From NCBI GenBank assembly GCA_015680685.1, contig MNCI01003412.1, forward strand, positions 276,824-340,823: a DNA stretch of 64,000 nucleotides, written 5' to 3'. Below, piece after piece: positions 25,613-37,593 of the stretch. A program made the position numbers and the translations under genes. The first letter of the stretch is position 1. The number at the start of each line of letters is the position of its first letter. This stretch comes from Gnetum montanum. Its lineage: Eukaryota > Streptophyta > Gnetopsida > Gnetales > Gnetaceae. The notes below the pieces were generated by a model, which had not been told where the DNA came from, ran no database searches, and worked only from the letters and a program-made list of their open reading frames with translations.

Positions 25613-26451
25613 TGATGAGTGGCGAGGTACCCCTACACTCAACCATATGAATACAAGTGTTTCACACGCGATCCGGTCGAACTCTGCAAACAGACTAGTT
25701 GTGGTATCTAGATAGTTATTTTTAGGTCACAGTTCACTATCTTCCCATCTAGACTAGTGTTAACTTTGTCACGTATGGTTTAGTCCAGAGTGAGGTGTAT
25801 GATGTGTTCCTATACTAATGCTACTCCTAGAGGCAGTGAAAAATATCTTTTATTAAGCTAAGAAGAAAGAGAGAGAGAATCTAAACTAGCTTAAGTGCAA
25901 TGAGCATCCATTCCTTAATCATCCATACACATCTTGGACCTTGTGCACGACTACTACTGGGATTACCAAGCACAGATCCTAGGTATGCCACTAGGTTACC
26001 AAGTAGTCACACTTGAATGCTCATGATTAAGTCGTAGTCATTCCATGTTACTAGGAGATAAGGTTTAGAGATATTAACTAAGAAGGCAGTAAATAAAAAT
26101 TAAATAAATAAACTAAGTGAATGCTGCAATGATGAAGTAATCTCGATCTTTATTGCCGGTCATGTGCATGTCCAAGTATGTCACACTCGAATAAGGATGT
26201 CGTGCAATTACAATCACCACACTATAGGCATACACTGGGAGAAAGGGTTGAGAGGAAAAACTAACAGAAAGTTCATACTTTAATACTAAGAGCTAAAATC
26301 AAAACTTAACACTCAACATTGATGCTTATCAGAGCTGTCTACCTCTTATTTATAGATGAGGAGACAGACTGTAATATTGCGTACGTGATATCACGGCTAG
26401 GCTACAATATCACGTACGTGATATCATGGTTAACTAAATGGAAACTCAACA
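25613..26451 (-). repeat. N1 5' LTR
   Basis: An 839-base match to 17870..18669 with an extra segment (about 26378..26420) holding two copies of an ACGT palindrome. Its outer end reads GAAACTCAACA where the other LTR has CGACTCATCA, so it has drifted. The minus-strand TATA candidate CTATAAATAAG is at about 26346..26356. Confidence 0.88.
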
Positions 26452-26456
26452 GGAGG
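26452..26456 (+). other. N1 target site duplication, right copy (GGAGG)
   Basis: Identical to 17865..17869. Confidence 0.9.
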
Positions 26457-26733
26457 GAATATACTCTTTTCCATGACAATGGATAAGCTCGAATTCCCTC
26501 TTGACCTCTGCTTTCACTCATAGGATTAGCATGCTAGCCTAGATCTTAACGTAAATGAAGTTATAGTGTTCTTCATTTATTGCCACAAAGCTAAGAGTTT
26601 GTCCCTTGAGTCTACAAGATTGCATGCATTTCATTACTACAAGGTCTTTAAGGTCATAAATCCTCATGTGTTGTTGGCTAGGAGCTTCACTAGCGAAGGT
26701 GAGGGGTAACTTGGTGGATTGTTGAAAAGACAT
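26457..26733 (-). pseudogene. gag: T1 gag N-terminal fragment, split off by N1
   Basis: It reads MSFQQSTKLPLTFASEAPSQ and, further on, EEHYNFIYVKI. T3 gag has EQYNFIYVKI at the matching place (about 42948..42977), and T2 has EQYNFLCQ. The frame continues toward 26457 and would resume at 17864 across N1. Confidence 0.75.
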
Positions 26734-27272
26734 GGTTATTTTGTAAAAATGGCTTAAAATGAGCTATAAAAGGAAAATAATAGAGGTAAATATCAATAAG
26801 TGGAATTCAAAAATGGTTAAAGAAAGAAAAAATAGCTTAAAATGGAACACTTTCTATAATTAGTAAGTGGGGAATAATGGGGGTTTACCCCTTTACCAAA
26901 AATAAAAAGCTAGAAACATTGGTGTTAGGCCTTATCCATGCTGGCCTTCCAATGCCTCTACATTAGGTACGGCAAGGGGGCAAAAGAACGTGGGGGGGGG
27001 GGGGGNNNNNNNNNNNNNNNNNNNNNNNNNNNNNNNNNNNNNNNNNNNNNNNNNNNNNNNNNNNNNNNNGAGGGAGGGAGGGGTTGGGAGGTGAGATAAT
27101 GGGAATCTCACACCTTCTAATCCAACATTGATGAATGAGGAAAGGTTGAAAATCAAAGTGTAAAGTTGGTGTTTTTCCACTAAAACTATTTTTGGTAGGC
27201 TATCAATTTTCTTAGCTTGGAAAGATGGGAGGAAGCCAACTTTTAGAAGTTTGATAAATTTTAGAAGGGTTT
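26734..27272 (-). other. T1 leader, proximal part
   Basis: Untranslated leader between the gag start and the solo LTR. It holds a G-run, an assembly gap and a short ATCCATGCTGGCC hairpin-family motif near 26935. No gene is seen. Confidence 0.55.
27006..27069. other. Assembly gap of 64 N
   Basis: Unresolved bases preceded by 12 G (26994..27005) and followed by a G-rich stretch (27072..27088) with four runs of at least three G, a quadruplex-type pattern that likely stalled sequencing. Confidence 0.95.
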
Positions 27273-29387
27273 TGAAACACCATAAAATTTTAGGACCCTA
27301 AAGCTTTAGCAGAGTCTTGGAATTCAGGCAAGGACTTCCACAAGTGCAGCATCATGATGGGCTGTCAGGATAATGTAGGCATTGAGGATAGACTGTATAG
27401 TCCGACAAGTTTTCTATTGCCTAGATTGATAGGCTTGCTGAACTATCTAGCCTGCCCAAATTGACAATTAACCCAGCTAATAGTCTATCTAGAGACCATG
27501 CTAGGAGTTGCCAAAAGTGTTCAGGATGAGCTAAACAGTTCGGCAAGTTTTCTAATAGAGAAACCTGCTACACTACACGACGTTGTGCAGCATAGAAAGC
27601 CTTGAGGAGACCAATCAGATGTCCAAGATCCAAATTGATAACAAACCAGCCTTCTAGAGAATTTTTCCCATTTCACCTTTGAAACGTGAGTGATATGGTG
27701 CAACAGATTATGGTGAATTTTGTCAAGAATCATCTCAATCTGAGTGCTACACTATGCTATGCTACACAACGTAGCACAACATAGCAGGGATGTACTTTGA
27801 TAACACTTCTACTTAGATGGCTCCAACAAAGTAAAAACATCTTCCCATGCTTCAACCATTAAACAATTTTTTCTGCTAACACACTAGGACATGAAAAACA
27901 TCCTATGACAAAATGTTTGCAAAATAAGTCACAATTCAACCAACATGGGGTGCTATGCTATGCAGCGTAGCACAGTGTAGCAAGGACTAAACACACAAAT
28001 GCCCCTCTACCAAGTGACTCCAGCAAGAGGATTACACTTGGCAATGCTTCGCCCTCCAAAACTGCCTATCCCACTTAGCCCTCAGGCCTCAAGCAAAGTT
28101 TCCTGATAAAACATTGCAAATTAAACAAGGATGCATGTCACATTAACCACTACGTTGTGCTACGCTGCACAGCGTAGCACAACATAGTGAGGATGCAGAA
28201 CAACAAAATGCCCCAAGGATGAACTCAGTAGGTTCAAAGGCTTTCCATCATGAAAGACAAGATTGCAATTGCTTGCCTAACCAAACCTCAGATAGATGCT
28301 CTCAGCTTTTAGGTAAGACTTCTTTCAAGACCTGCGGTTACGTTATGCTATGCTATGTAGCGTAGCACAGCGTAGTGTGCAGTTACTTACGCTACACCAA
28401 CATGCTAGATAGCATAAGTAGTGCAACACTTGCATGGAGGAATTAAGATGTCTTCAGTTAGCTCCAGAACTTGTTGGCAATGATCATTCTCATCATGAAA
28501 CCTCTTGGACGGACAAAATCAACAAGTTTGCTTCATCTTGCACACCCCTGGTCAATCCCCAAAATTGTCCCTACGCTTGAACCTACTTGCAAGAGTAGGA
28601 AAGACATAGTCCTGGAGCATAGGCTCCATTTCCCTTTCATTGTTGTTATGCTTTCTAGATTTTGGCACATGCAATTTCAGCGGTATGTTCACAGCGTAGC
28701 AACAATAAACAATAGAATAACACGGTCACCTTTGCAATCTGCAAGACCCAGGACATGTGGCATCTAAACCACGTTTCTCTCTTGCATCTGGCTGTATAAA
28801 GACCTTGGCAAACAATGTTCAACGGGTTGGCTTTTAGAGAGCATAGTGGGCATTCTTAGCATTTTGGTTGGCTTTGAGAATTCTAGTTGAATTTAGACAT
28901 CTGTTTGCAAGTTTAGCATTTTGGCATCTTGGTGAGTGAATTGGCAAGTAGAAGAATCCTGAGTAGCAAGATATTGGCTATAGTTCAGGGATCTACAACC
29001 ATACTGCTCTTTTGTAAGTTGTGCCTCTCCAGTGTTGCATATTCAATTTTACACTTTCCAACAAAACAAAGATTAGATCCGTGACCTTGGGGCGGTGCAT
29101 TTTCTCACCCAAGTCTATTTTATTCTTTGTTTACTATCATCATATTTTGCACTATTTTTTTATCGTTTTACATTTGTTGATCATTGCTTCACTTGCATAC
29201 ATCGTTTCTGAAACAAACATTTATGAAAGGTTAAGTTACACCAATTAAGTCATTGTCTTATCGACCAGACTATTCAGGGCACCCCGTTTCCATTTCTCTC
29301 CAACACGGCCCTCGTACAGATCCAGGGTTAGGTTGTACGCCTAGCAACCTCTCAGTGATCCAGCCACTGACATTTTCAGTTGCTACA
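27273..29387 (+). mobile_element. S1: solo LTR in T1 leader
   Basis: It starts TGAAACACCATAAAATTTTA, the family LTR start (T3 begins TGAAACACCAC; T2 on its strand TGAAACACCACAAAATTTT), and ends CAGTTGCTACA. Flanks are GGTTT and GGTTG, a near-perfect 5-bp duplication. There is a TATA candidate at 28789..28796 (TGTATAAAGACC) with about 590 bases after it. No primer site or internal region follows, so it is a solo LTR left by recombination. It carries its own ~195-bp array. Confidence 0.75.
27560..28400. repeat. ~195-bp array with GCTACG...CGTAGC palindromes in S1
   Basis: Palindrome-bearing units occur near 27565, 27750, 27955, 28153 and 28335, for example TGCTACGCTGCACAGCGTAG at 28158..28177. 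Sequence between palindromes is related too (TGCCCC, CTTCAACC/CTTCGCCC and AAACA patches). The motif is shared with T2 LTRs. Confidence 0.65.
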
Positions 29388-29836
29388 GGTTGCACCACCC
29401 ACTTTGGAAATTGGAAAATTTGGCAACAAAAAGGAAAAAGGAGGAAAAGGTATCAATGATGGATTTGGGTAGAAAATTTCACAATAGTTATTGTGAAAAG
29501 CCAACACCCAACCACCTACAACTTCCACACTATAGTTTTGGTCATAGGGGGGAAGGAGCAACATTAATTTTTTTTGAAGGTTTTGGTGGGATGCCAATGT
29601 TGGCCTTGAAGTTCACAACAATTGTTGTGAAATTATTGAAAACCCAAACACCTACAACTTCCACACTAGGCTTTGATTGTAGGGGGTATGGGTTGCAACC
29701 TTGGGTTTTGAAGCTTTTAAAATTTGTAATGTCAAAATTGTTGATTTTTGCAATAAAAGGCAACATTGGCAACAAGGTAAGTTGATTTAGACATAGAAAT
29801 TGGCGGAGGCCCTACTTCTAGTACTAAGAAAACTAT
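29388..29836 (-). other. T1 leader, distal part, with primer-binding site
   Basis: It contains two copies of CACCTACAACTTCCACACTA about 136 bases apart (near 29513 and 29649). At 29809..29826 the minus strand reads TAGTACTAGAAGTAGGGCC, a decayed form of the T3 primer site TGGCGCTAGAAGGAGGGCC. No gene is supported. Confidence 0.65.
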
Positions 29837-31281
29837 TGTGATAAAAAAATTTGATCACTAGAAGATCGATAGATCTGGCATAGCAACTTCAACTCTGAAT
29901 CCCCAAGGCTTCCAAAAAAGTGGAATTCAGGGTACCCTAGATGGTCTAGTAGATTACCTAAGGACTTATGAAATGTAAAATAAATGATGCAAATAATAAT
30001 GAAAAAATTACAAATCTATGGAATCGAAAAAAAAATGTAGATTACACAAAAATTTAAAACTTTAAAAATTTATTAAAGCAATAAAGGAAGAGTTCCAGAA
30101 ATATGTACAATAAATTTCCATGATAGAGTGAAGGAGGGTTCATTGAGGTAGGAGTTCAAGGCCCATTCAAGTCGATGTGATCTACTCCACGATTTGGATA
30201 CCAAGCCACTCTCAATATATTTGAATCTCCTTTGTTGCAAACTATAGACCTACAATTTTTGTTACTGCTGGGGATGAGAAAAGTAAGAAATGTTGTGCCA
30301 AATAGCTCCACGTTTGGGGGTTGGAAGTTCCAACAATGCAGCATTGACCCCAAAAGCTCACAAGTCTCAAGGTTATAATGCTTTCACACTAAGTTTCAAG
30401 AGAATGCAAATGTAGAAGATTGCGAGAGCTCTCAAGTACTTGAAAATGCCCAAGTATGGAATTGTGAAAAATTATGGAACTTTTAGAAAATTTCTAAACT
30501 CATAAATGGTGTTTGTGGTTGGTGTCTATAGGTCTTAGGCCATGAATGGTGCTGTAAAATTGTTGTAATTTGGCTGTACAATGGTTGCAAATTGGCTATA
30601 ATTTTCCTGCAAATTTTTGCCTCATATAGGTAAGATGGGTGTTCAAATTTGAAAGGTTACTATATACAATAAGTGCCTTCCCTCATGCCCATTTATTTTA
30701 CTATAAATAGTAACAAGGATACACCTTCTATGATAGAGATGAATCTTCCACAGTAAACCTTCTGCAATCCTTGTTGAAGTGGCTAGTTAATATGGAATGC
30801 ATGGAATGTTGAAATTTATCTTTTGTAGCTTCCATGCTAGGGGCATGTAGTTTCCACACTAGGAAAAACTTCCATGCTAAGGGGAAACTTCCACACTGAG
30901 GGGGAAAGGTTTCCAAGCTATGCATGTAGTCTCCATGCTGGGGGAGAAGTTTCCATGCTAAGGGAAAACCCCCCACTCCTCCATGCTGGGATAGGTGAGA
31001 TTTACCCCTGCAGATGTTTTTAGCATAGAAAAATATATACCCCCCCCCCCCCCCCCNNCGGCCAAAAGCCAAAATGTAGACACTAGATGACTTTTTTACT
31101 TGGGGAATCAGGCTTTGACCTCTTATGAGGCATTTTTTGGTTTTAAAAGTATGGAATATGTGAGATTGCACCTTATGGATTACAATATTCACATTTACAA
31201 CAAATTTTTTCCTTGAGTTTCATGGGGTGAAAGCTACATGATGAAACTTGATCATGACATGTAAACTTTTATGGTGTTTCA
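29837..31281 (-). repeat. T1 5' LTR
   Basis: On the minus strand it starts TGAAACACCATAAAAG at 31281. The proximal 217 bases match window bases 1..218. The left boundary is set from the primer site and a TG at 29837, so it is approximate. It is related to the T2 LTR (CTAGATGGTCTAGTAGATTA against CTGAATGATCTAGTTGATTA). A CTATAAATAG TATA candidate is at 30712..30721. Between 30830 and 31000 it carries a dense run of TTCCATGCTA / TTCCACACTA motifs. It also holds 17 C then NN at 31040..31058. Confidence 0.78.
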
Positions 31282-31677
31282 CCTGCCATGGCCTTAAACT
31301 GGCAATAAACATATGACCTATCATGGCCTAAAATTGGTAAGCAACCCTCATCCTATAGCCTTTCATAATCTTATAATTTAGCCATTTTCTACATAATCAA
31401 TGTTGTCATTCTCAACATAGTTATTTACAATATTTATAGCCTTAAAACCTCAAAATAGTAAATTCATCAACAACATATATAGCCACAACTAAAATTGAAA
31501 CTTAAAATTTGAAACATTTTAAAATAATATATATAGTCATGGCCACATTATGTGGAATAAATATTAAAACAATAAGCCATAAGTGTCAAACCATCTACAA
31601 CCAAAACATTGGCCAACATCGGCCACATAACAATCAACATGAAATCTAAAATAAAAAAAATAACATGTGTTATCACA
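31282..31677 (+). other. T0 spacer next to T1 insertion
   Basis: Two family motif copies at 31282..31335, then AT-rich text with no ORF. Reversed, it corresponds to 13730..14060 of T1. Confidence 0.55.
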
Positions 31678-34600
31678 TTAAAAATCTAGTGGTGCTAAGG
31701 GAAAATCCAAAGAAGGAAGTGGTTGAACATCATCATCACCATCACCATTGGGGACACCAATGTCACTTAATGCCTATGACACAACAACATACAATCAATT
31801 AGTAACCAATAGCCAAAACTATAACTTAAATAAATCCAAAATTAAAATTCAAAATATAAAATTCATCAAACATGTAGGGAATCTGGCTTCATGAACTCTT
31901 AGGGAAGATGTTGAAGGCTAGTCTCCAAATGATGGATAATCTCATCTTCCATCATGTTGGCCTAGTTAACATTCCCAAAATTAATGCCAATAAGGATGTT
32001 TATCCTATCCATGATGGTAGCTCTCATGGGACTTTAGCTGTGGAAACCTCATCTTTAGTAGTAGTAACCTAAAGAGTAGGAGGTTTGACCACCATGAGAG
32101 TGCTTTTAATGAGTTTATAAGCACTCTTAGCCTAAATACCCTAAATGAATAGCTCCATCTTACATCATTCAATGTCTCCTTCTTTAGCCACTTTAAGTAT
32201 GCCTCTTGATCAACCTTATACTACCTCTTATGATCTTTTTGTACTCAACCCCATTCTAGGACCCAGGCACTGTAATCCTTCCAATCTTGGACCTTTCAAA
32301 AGATTAAATCCATCTACATCTATTACTTGGCCAACTCCCTAACAAGGGCCACCTTGTCATGAATGGTGTACTAGTAGTGGGCCCACATGATCTCTTTGGT
32401 CTGTAAGTTCTCCAATTTATCCACTTGGACTTCTATAAAGACCTTACGATCCTCAAGATACTTGATTCTCATAGCTTGCCTTTTAGTTTCCCCCCTCATG
32501 GCCACAACTTTCTCCCATAGGGATTTGTTGGACCTCTAAAAATCCCATGAAGATTTGGCACATGAAACTACAAGATTGGTGGTAGTTTCATATAGCTTCA
32601 AGGGGACATTTTAAGTGTTGGGAGGAAGCTTAGGCAAAGTCAAACTCCATGTCTCGAGCTGGGTCCCACATAACTAATGACACTGAAAACAAAAAATATA
32701 ATCATAAACACAATGTACAACCTAAAATAGCCATAACATGAAATAAAACCATAGCAAAATGACTAAGACATAGTAAAACATAGCTCTTACTAATCTCAAG
32801 TACAACCTATTATAGCTAGTCAATGATGTTCTTTGCACCTCATGCATGAATTCTATCTTATTTGGGACCTTTACCCACAACTTCACACAAAAGGTGGATG
32901 TAGAGGCCTTCTCTAGTGGCTCAAAAAATACAAAAAACATAATAATCATTAAGAGGTTAGAATGAAAACCAAGCACAAAACCATAGTCTATGATGAGTAG
33001 TTCTAATCCATAGGCATACCTAGATCCTCAACCTCATCAAGGATGACAACTGGGGGCTCCTTGGGTAGTGGCTCACTGAACAAGACTTCTAGATCATCCA
33101 TGTCAATGTTGGCTAACCCTTCAGCCTCATGTCACTTTAAGAGTGTCTCCTCCACATGCCTTTATTCTTTCACTACTATAGTGGCCACACACCTTTGCTC
33201 CTCAACAACACATTTTTGCTTCTCCTTGACATGCCTCTACCCTTCTTCCATAGCGGTAGCTTGAGATTTCATCTCCTATCATTGATCTATAGCCATAACC
33301 CATTAGACAAGGTAGCACATGTAGCCATAAGATACAGAACATAACATAGCCAAAACATTAAAAATATAGCTAGACTTACCTACAACTACCTGATGTGATT
33401 GGTTGAGCCTAAAGAGGATCTTCTACTTGGTAGGTGGTTGCAATTCTAGCAGTGATTCCTCTATGGGTCATTTTTGCTTAGCCTTGACTACCCTGTCATC
33501 CTAGGAATGTAACCACCAGGCCCTTAGTATGTTCACTGGAATGGTCAAAGGCTCCTCCCCCATGCTGTTAGGGGATTCACACTGCTTACCACCAAATCCT
33601 TTGATGGTAATAGACAGCAAGTCTCCCATGTTCTCTGGTGGATACTGGGCTTGCATAGTTGGATAAAGGTGCTTTATTCAAGGCTTAGAGAGTTAGTTTG
33701 GGTCCTGGATTACCCATTGTACATTCCTACTCATCACCAAGGACTTCACAAATCTCTTTAGATAACCTGTATACTGCATGTAGATTATTGTAACGGTTTC
33801 TTCATGGAGTTTTAGGACTTCCTCCTTGAGACCTGAAGCCAAGGAAGTAGCCCATTTGAAATGAGTACCGTTCATCAAGACCTTCTTTAAGATCCATTCC
33901 TATGCAATACTAATTACCTTCTTCTGTGATAACAATTTATGAAAGACATGGGATTGAAACAACAGATAAGATTCCTTTGCTTCAGAATTTATGAAGTCAT
34001 CCAAGGCAAGTCTAGAGTGGTCCTTTCTAACACTAGACCACTCCTCAAATTCCTCATGCTAGCTACCCTGCTTCACTAGTTTGGTGAAAACTATCATTCC
34101 ATTGGTAAAAATACCAAATAAGTCATGGAAAGTTGCCTCACTGATGGTAATGATGATTGCTACGCCTTAGACTGTGGTGTAGAACACATTGGCTCCTATG
34201 TCAAAGAAGTCAATGATGTTCAACATCTCTATGGAAGGGATTGTAGGACTAGGCACCATGAAGACATCAAGAAAAACAACATGCATGTTGTTTGATTGGA
34301 TGTCCTCAAATGCCTACTCCCTCAACCACTCCTATGTTGAACCCATATCATCAAACTTTAGGATGAGAGTATCTACAAAGCATTTGAAGAAGAATATGGC
34401 AACATCAAAAGGAGTGGAGAGTCCTACAAGCAAACGATAATCACCTAGCATTAATATAGATACATTTAAGCCATAGATTAAGACCATATGACACTTAAGA
34501 CCCAAATAGCTATGAAGCCTTGTGTATAACATAGAAAATCATTCTTATTCTTACCTTTCTTCTTCTTTCTTGATGAGGCTTGTGTGAGGTCCCAAAGGTA

Positions 34601-36890
34601 ATGCTTTTATCTCTAATGCTCTTGGGGCCTACCCAATAGCTAGGTGCTATTTAGGTAGCTACACACTTCTTGTAGATAAGGTAGAATGCATTGGTGTATT
34701 CATTGAAGTTCCCTCTTAACTATTGATATATAATAGCTCTAATCTTGGGGCCTTTGGTAAACTCATTCAACATGGTTTTGGCCGTCATCAATACTTGATC
34801 ATTCTTGATCAAGCCTTTATCATTAATCCTATACTACAAGATGCATGTAAAACCAACAAGTTAGGAAAAATGACCAAACCAATAAAGTAAAACAATTAAA
34901 AACTATAATAACCATGCTTACCCTTGTAGGTGATACTAGAGGATTTTGGAATAAGGTGTGGACTCTATGCACCATCATCATAGTATTATCAACATTGTAC
35001 TAAGAATACTCTAGCATCCTCTAAATGTCTAAAAGGTAATGTGTGCCAATAGTATCCTTAGTCTCTATTGACTCTTCTATTTCCTTGGTTTCTAGATCAT
35101 CAATTATGAATGTAACGATTAACCTTGTAGACCTTGGTAGTAGGATCTTCACTATGATCTTGATCACATTGCAAACAAGTGTGATCACAATATCATACTA
35201 AAGTTCTGTAATATGTAGGTAAGGAATTCCCTTGCCCCTGGTCAAAACCTCAATGAGCCCCTCTCCAAGACCATGTCAGCCAAAGGGGTATTAGCCTTAG
35301 GTTGGCCTATGCAACAAAGGATGCCAACTAACTCAACCATGATGAGTATTGGCTTCAATAAGGCAGTGTAGAGGGAAACAAGAACACCGTTATGATTGTC
35401 TCAACACTTGAAATTTCTTAATAAGTTTTACAAAACATCCTAATTGGGGGTGAAATTAGACTTCGTAAAGTAAAATTCTAAGGTGTTTGTTAAAATTCAT
35501 TAAGGAATTTGACAAAAACACCATTACAACCCTTATACCCTTCATGCATTATAGCCAAAAAATCATGCTTTAATCTAATACCATATTGACAAAAAAATAG
35601 CCTTAAAACCTAGGAGATCACCATGTGAGAAAAGCTTACTAAAAATAGTAAATTTTTTTAATGAAAACAACTCTAGATCATAGTTAACATCTTTAACCAT
35701 TCCTAGGGGTATGGGACGTGGACAAGAAAAATTCATAAGCATGTCAACGCTAACCATCTCTAAGGGGTAAAGTTGTTACAACAGAAATTAAGCCTAATTT
35801 ATGTAGAATTAATCCAAAATTCATTAAAAATTCATCCTAGCTCTGATTTTAGTAAATCCACCACTAAAGGAATCTTGAAATCACAAGCTTTTCGACCATA
35901 GCTAGTATAATGAAAAAGTTACAACCATTATCACATGAGACTGCCAAAGTTACACAACTTTAGCCATCACCATAAACCCCCTATTGTGCAAGGTTGGCAA
36001 AAAAAATTTGCCAAAACTTCATTTAGACTCCACATAGAGTGATTTCACCATCATTTGAAAGCTTGAATTAATTCCTACACACTCACATTTAGCAAAAATT
36101 CAAAACCCTTATTGTTTTTTCAAAACAAATTCATAAACTTGTATGAAAATCTAAAAAACAACACAAACCCTAACTACACAACCTAACTAAAATGATCATA
36201 GCCTTGTCATTACAACTCCAAATCAAACAAGAGCATAGCCATTAAGAACCTTAACTTTAACAATAGAAGTCCATAACCTTATATTTTAGCAATCCCTAGC
36301 CATTTTCATAGCAAAAATTCATAATTCTGCTTTCCTTTTTCACCAGAAAAAGCATTGAAAAACATAAAACTCACAAAAAATAATTTCATTTAGCCATGAA
36401 TTAAAGCCAAAAAAAAACCAAAAAAACCTTAAATTCATGTGAAAACCATCAAAAATAGGGGATGGAATTTTGTCAAAATTTAATTTTAACAAACATTGCA
36501 TCCTAGATCTGACAAAAACAACTCCACCCCCATACTAATAGAAAAAGCACATCAAAATAGCAAGCTTATTTTTCAAATCGAATCTACCAAGACTAGAATG
36601 ATTGATAACCTTAGATCTATGTAGAAACAGCAAAAATATGAGGTAGTATTTTGTTATAATTTCATTTTACTCTCTCCCTTAGCATAGATCTGACAAAAAT
36701 GACCCAATCTTAGCTAGGAAAGCTATTAAAAATAGCTAAAATAAGAAAAAAATCTAGGAATGGCCTATCTTTAAGTGGTCATCGAAGATGCTTAGATGGA
36801 GACTAGCCTAGGAAGCTAGGATATGTTCTATGTAGCCTCATCTACCTCTCAGATCCTTGGGTTTTTGTTGCTATCTCTACGTTTCTTCAT
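31678..36890 (-). pseudogene. T0 antisense extra ORF (aORF), copy 2
   Basis: Second copy of the spliced extra ORF. Exon 1 from ATG at 36890 reads MKKRRDSNKNPRI; copy 1 has GGKRRNPKIQK at that point. Exon 2 (about 35380..35150) reads KPILIMVELVGILCCIGQPK then GAREFLTYILQNFSMIL, against KPILIIVELVGILCYIGHPK and GVREFLAYILQNFSMML in copy 1. A third exon (about 34830..34580) has MLNEFTKGPKIRAIIYQ, against ILDKFIKGPXIRIVLYQ. A fourth (34440..33560) contains MNGTHFKWATSLASGLKEEV, against MGDTRFNXVATLVVGLQEEI. The C-terminus reads ALSDIGVPNGDGDDDD and ends at 31678. Intron positions look shared. Conservation is stronger in exon text than in introns, a sign of past protein-level selection. Function is unknown; exon 2 tentatively resembles FCP1/NIF phosphatases. 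Confidence 0.6.
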
Positions 36891-37593
36891 ATTTGCTCCA
36901 CCAACACTGAAGAAGATTGGAAACTAGAAGGATTGAAGTATCTACATTGGCTAAGAAGAAGATATGATGCATCCACATTGAAGAATGGATGGTGTTTGCA
37001 ACAAGAGTCTCTACTAGAGATCTCCTCCAATGCACTGTGTGCTAGGGTTGAAGTTATGAGTATTTTTGCAACAATTGACCATGAAAATCGAATCTAAACC
37101 TAAACACCCACTCATTTATCCCTATTGCCAATTTTATGCACTAGAACTAAAAGTGCATTGAATTGCAAATGGGGGAGTATTCTCTACACTAGGAGTAGTG
37201 GGAAACAAAATACCAAGTTCAAATTTTGAATTTTTGGTAGTGGGCCCCATCATATGCCCCCATGCATGGTGTTCCAAGTTAGGAAAAATGAACGTTGGGG
37301 TTTTGACCTCTTGAAACACCCATAACCTTGTCACAACCCATCCACCACTGTATCCATGCTAGAAAACATGGAGCCAACATGGATACCAATCTCCATTTCC
37401 TCGCAACACTCTCACACTCACTCCCTTGCAATTTTTGGTACCTAGGACCTACACTACCTAGTCCCAAACTCTGAAAGGGTGTTAGATCTTGTCAAAACTT
37501 AATATCTTGGGCTTCCATGCTATGGAAACACTACCCATAATGGATCTAGTGGTAACACCCATACTTGCCCCCTAGTGCCCATCTAGCCCAGAT
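36891..37593. repeat. T0 upstream flank of aORF and start of hairpin array
   Basis: No gene. Array hairpins begin near 37350 (TCCATGCTAGAAAACATGGA) and 37515 (TTCCATGCTATGGAA). The T2 element cuts the array at 37594. Confidence 0.6.

Larger units (their letters stand above)
17870..26451 (-). mobile_element. N1: pol-less LTR retrotransposon nested in T1 gag
   Basis: An 8.6-kb element on the minus strand: 5' LTR at right, primer-binding site, a gag gene (25471..23723), a long coiled-coil ORF (21624..about 19140), purine tract, 3' LTR at left. I find no protease, RT, RNase H or integrase in any frame, so it would depend on enzymes from elsewhere, like the Gag-only (TR-GAG) class of plant elements. 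Both LTRs begin TGATGAGT on the plus strand; the left one ends ACTCATCA, giving 8-bp terminal inverted repeats. The flanking GGAGG pair shows a complete insertion into T1 gag. The primer-binding site resembles that of Athila-type elements. Confidence 0.85.
1..31281 (-). mobile_element. T1: giant Tat/Ogre-like Ty3/gypsy element, 3' LTR truncated by window edge
   Basis: In minus-strand order it has a 5' LTR (31281 to about 29837), a degenerate primer-binding site, a leader, gag-protease, a spacer with an antisense extra ORF and a tandem array, RT-RNase H-integrase, a short 3' UTR, a polypurine tract, and the first 218 bases of the 3' LTR. Bases 1..218 match 31065..31281 closely, and the purine tract flanks only the left copy, so left is 3' LTR and right is 5' LTR. 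Two later insertions interrupt it (17870..26451 and 27273..29387). Without them it still has about 20.6 kb in the window, a size known for legume Ogre elements. Every ORF is broken. The target site duplication cannot be checked because the left end lies outside. Confidence 0.85.
31282..37593 (+). mobile_element. T0: older plus-strand Tat element, left visible part
   Basis: Right of the T1 5' LTR there is no purine tract but CCTGCCATGGCCTTAAACTG, the family spacer motif in plus sense, so T1 inserted into the spacer of a plus-strand relative. What follows is antisense ORF copy 2 and then the hairpin array, the same order as in T1. T0 resumes at 62569 after T2. Its gag and pol are not in the window. 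Confidence 0.6.

Noticed and set aside
30728-31192. 154-codon ORF with glycine run
   Set aside because: It spans a C-run and NN in the T1 5' LTR and is built from CCATGCTAG motifs.
29837-31281. Reading this LTR as the 3' LTR of an element to its right
   Set aside because: No purine tract lies to its right, while a decayed primer-binding site lies to its left.
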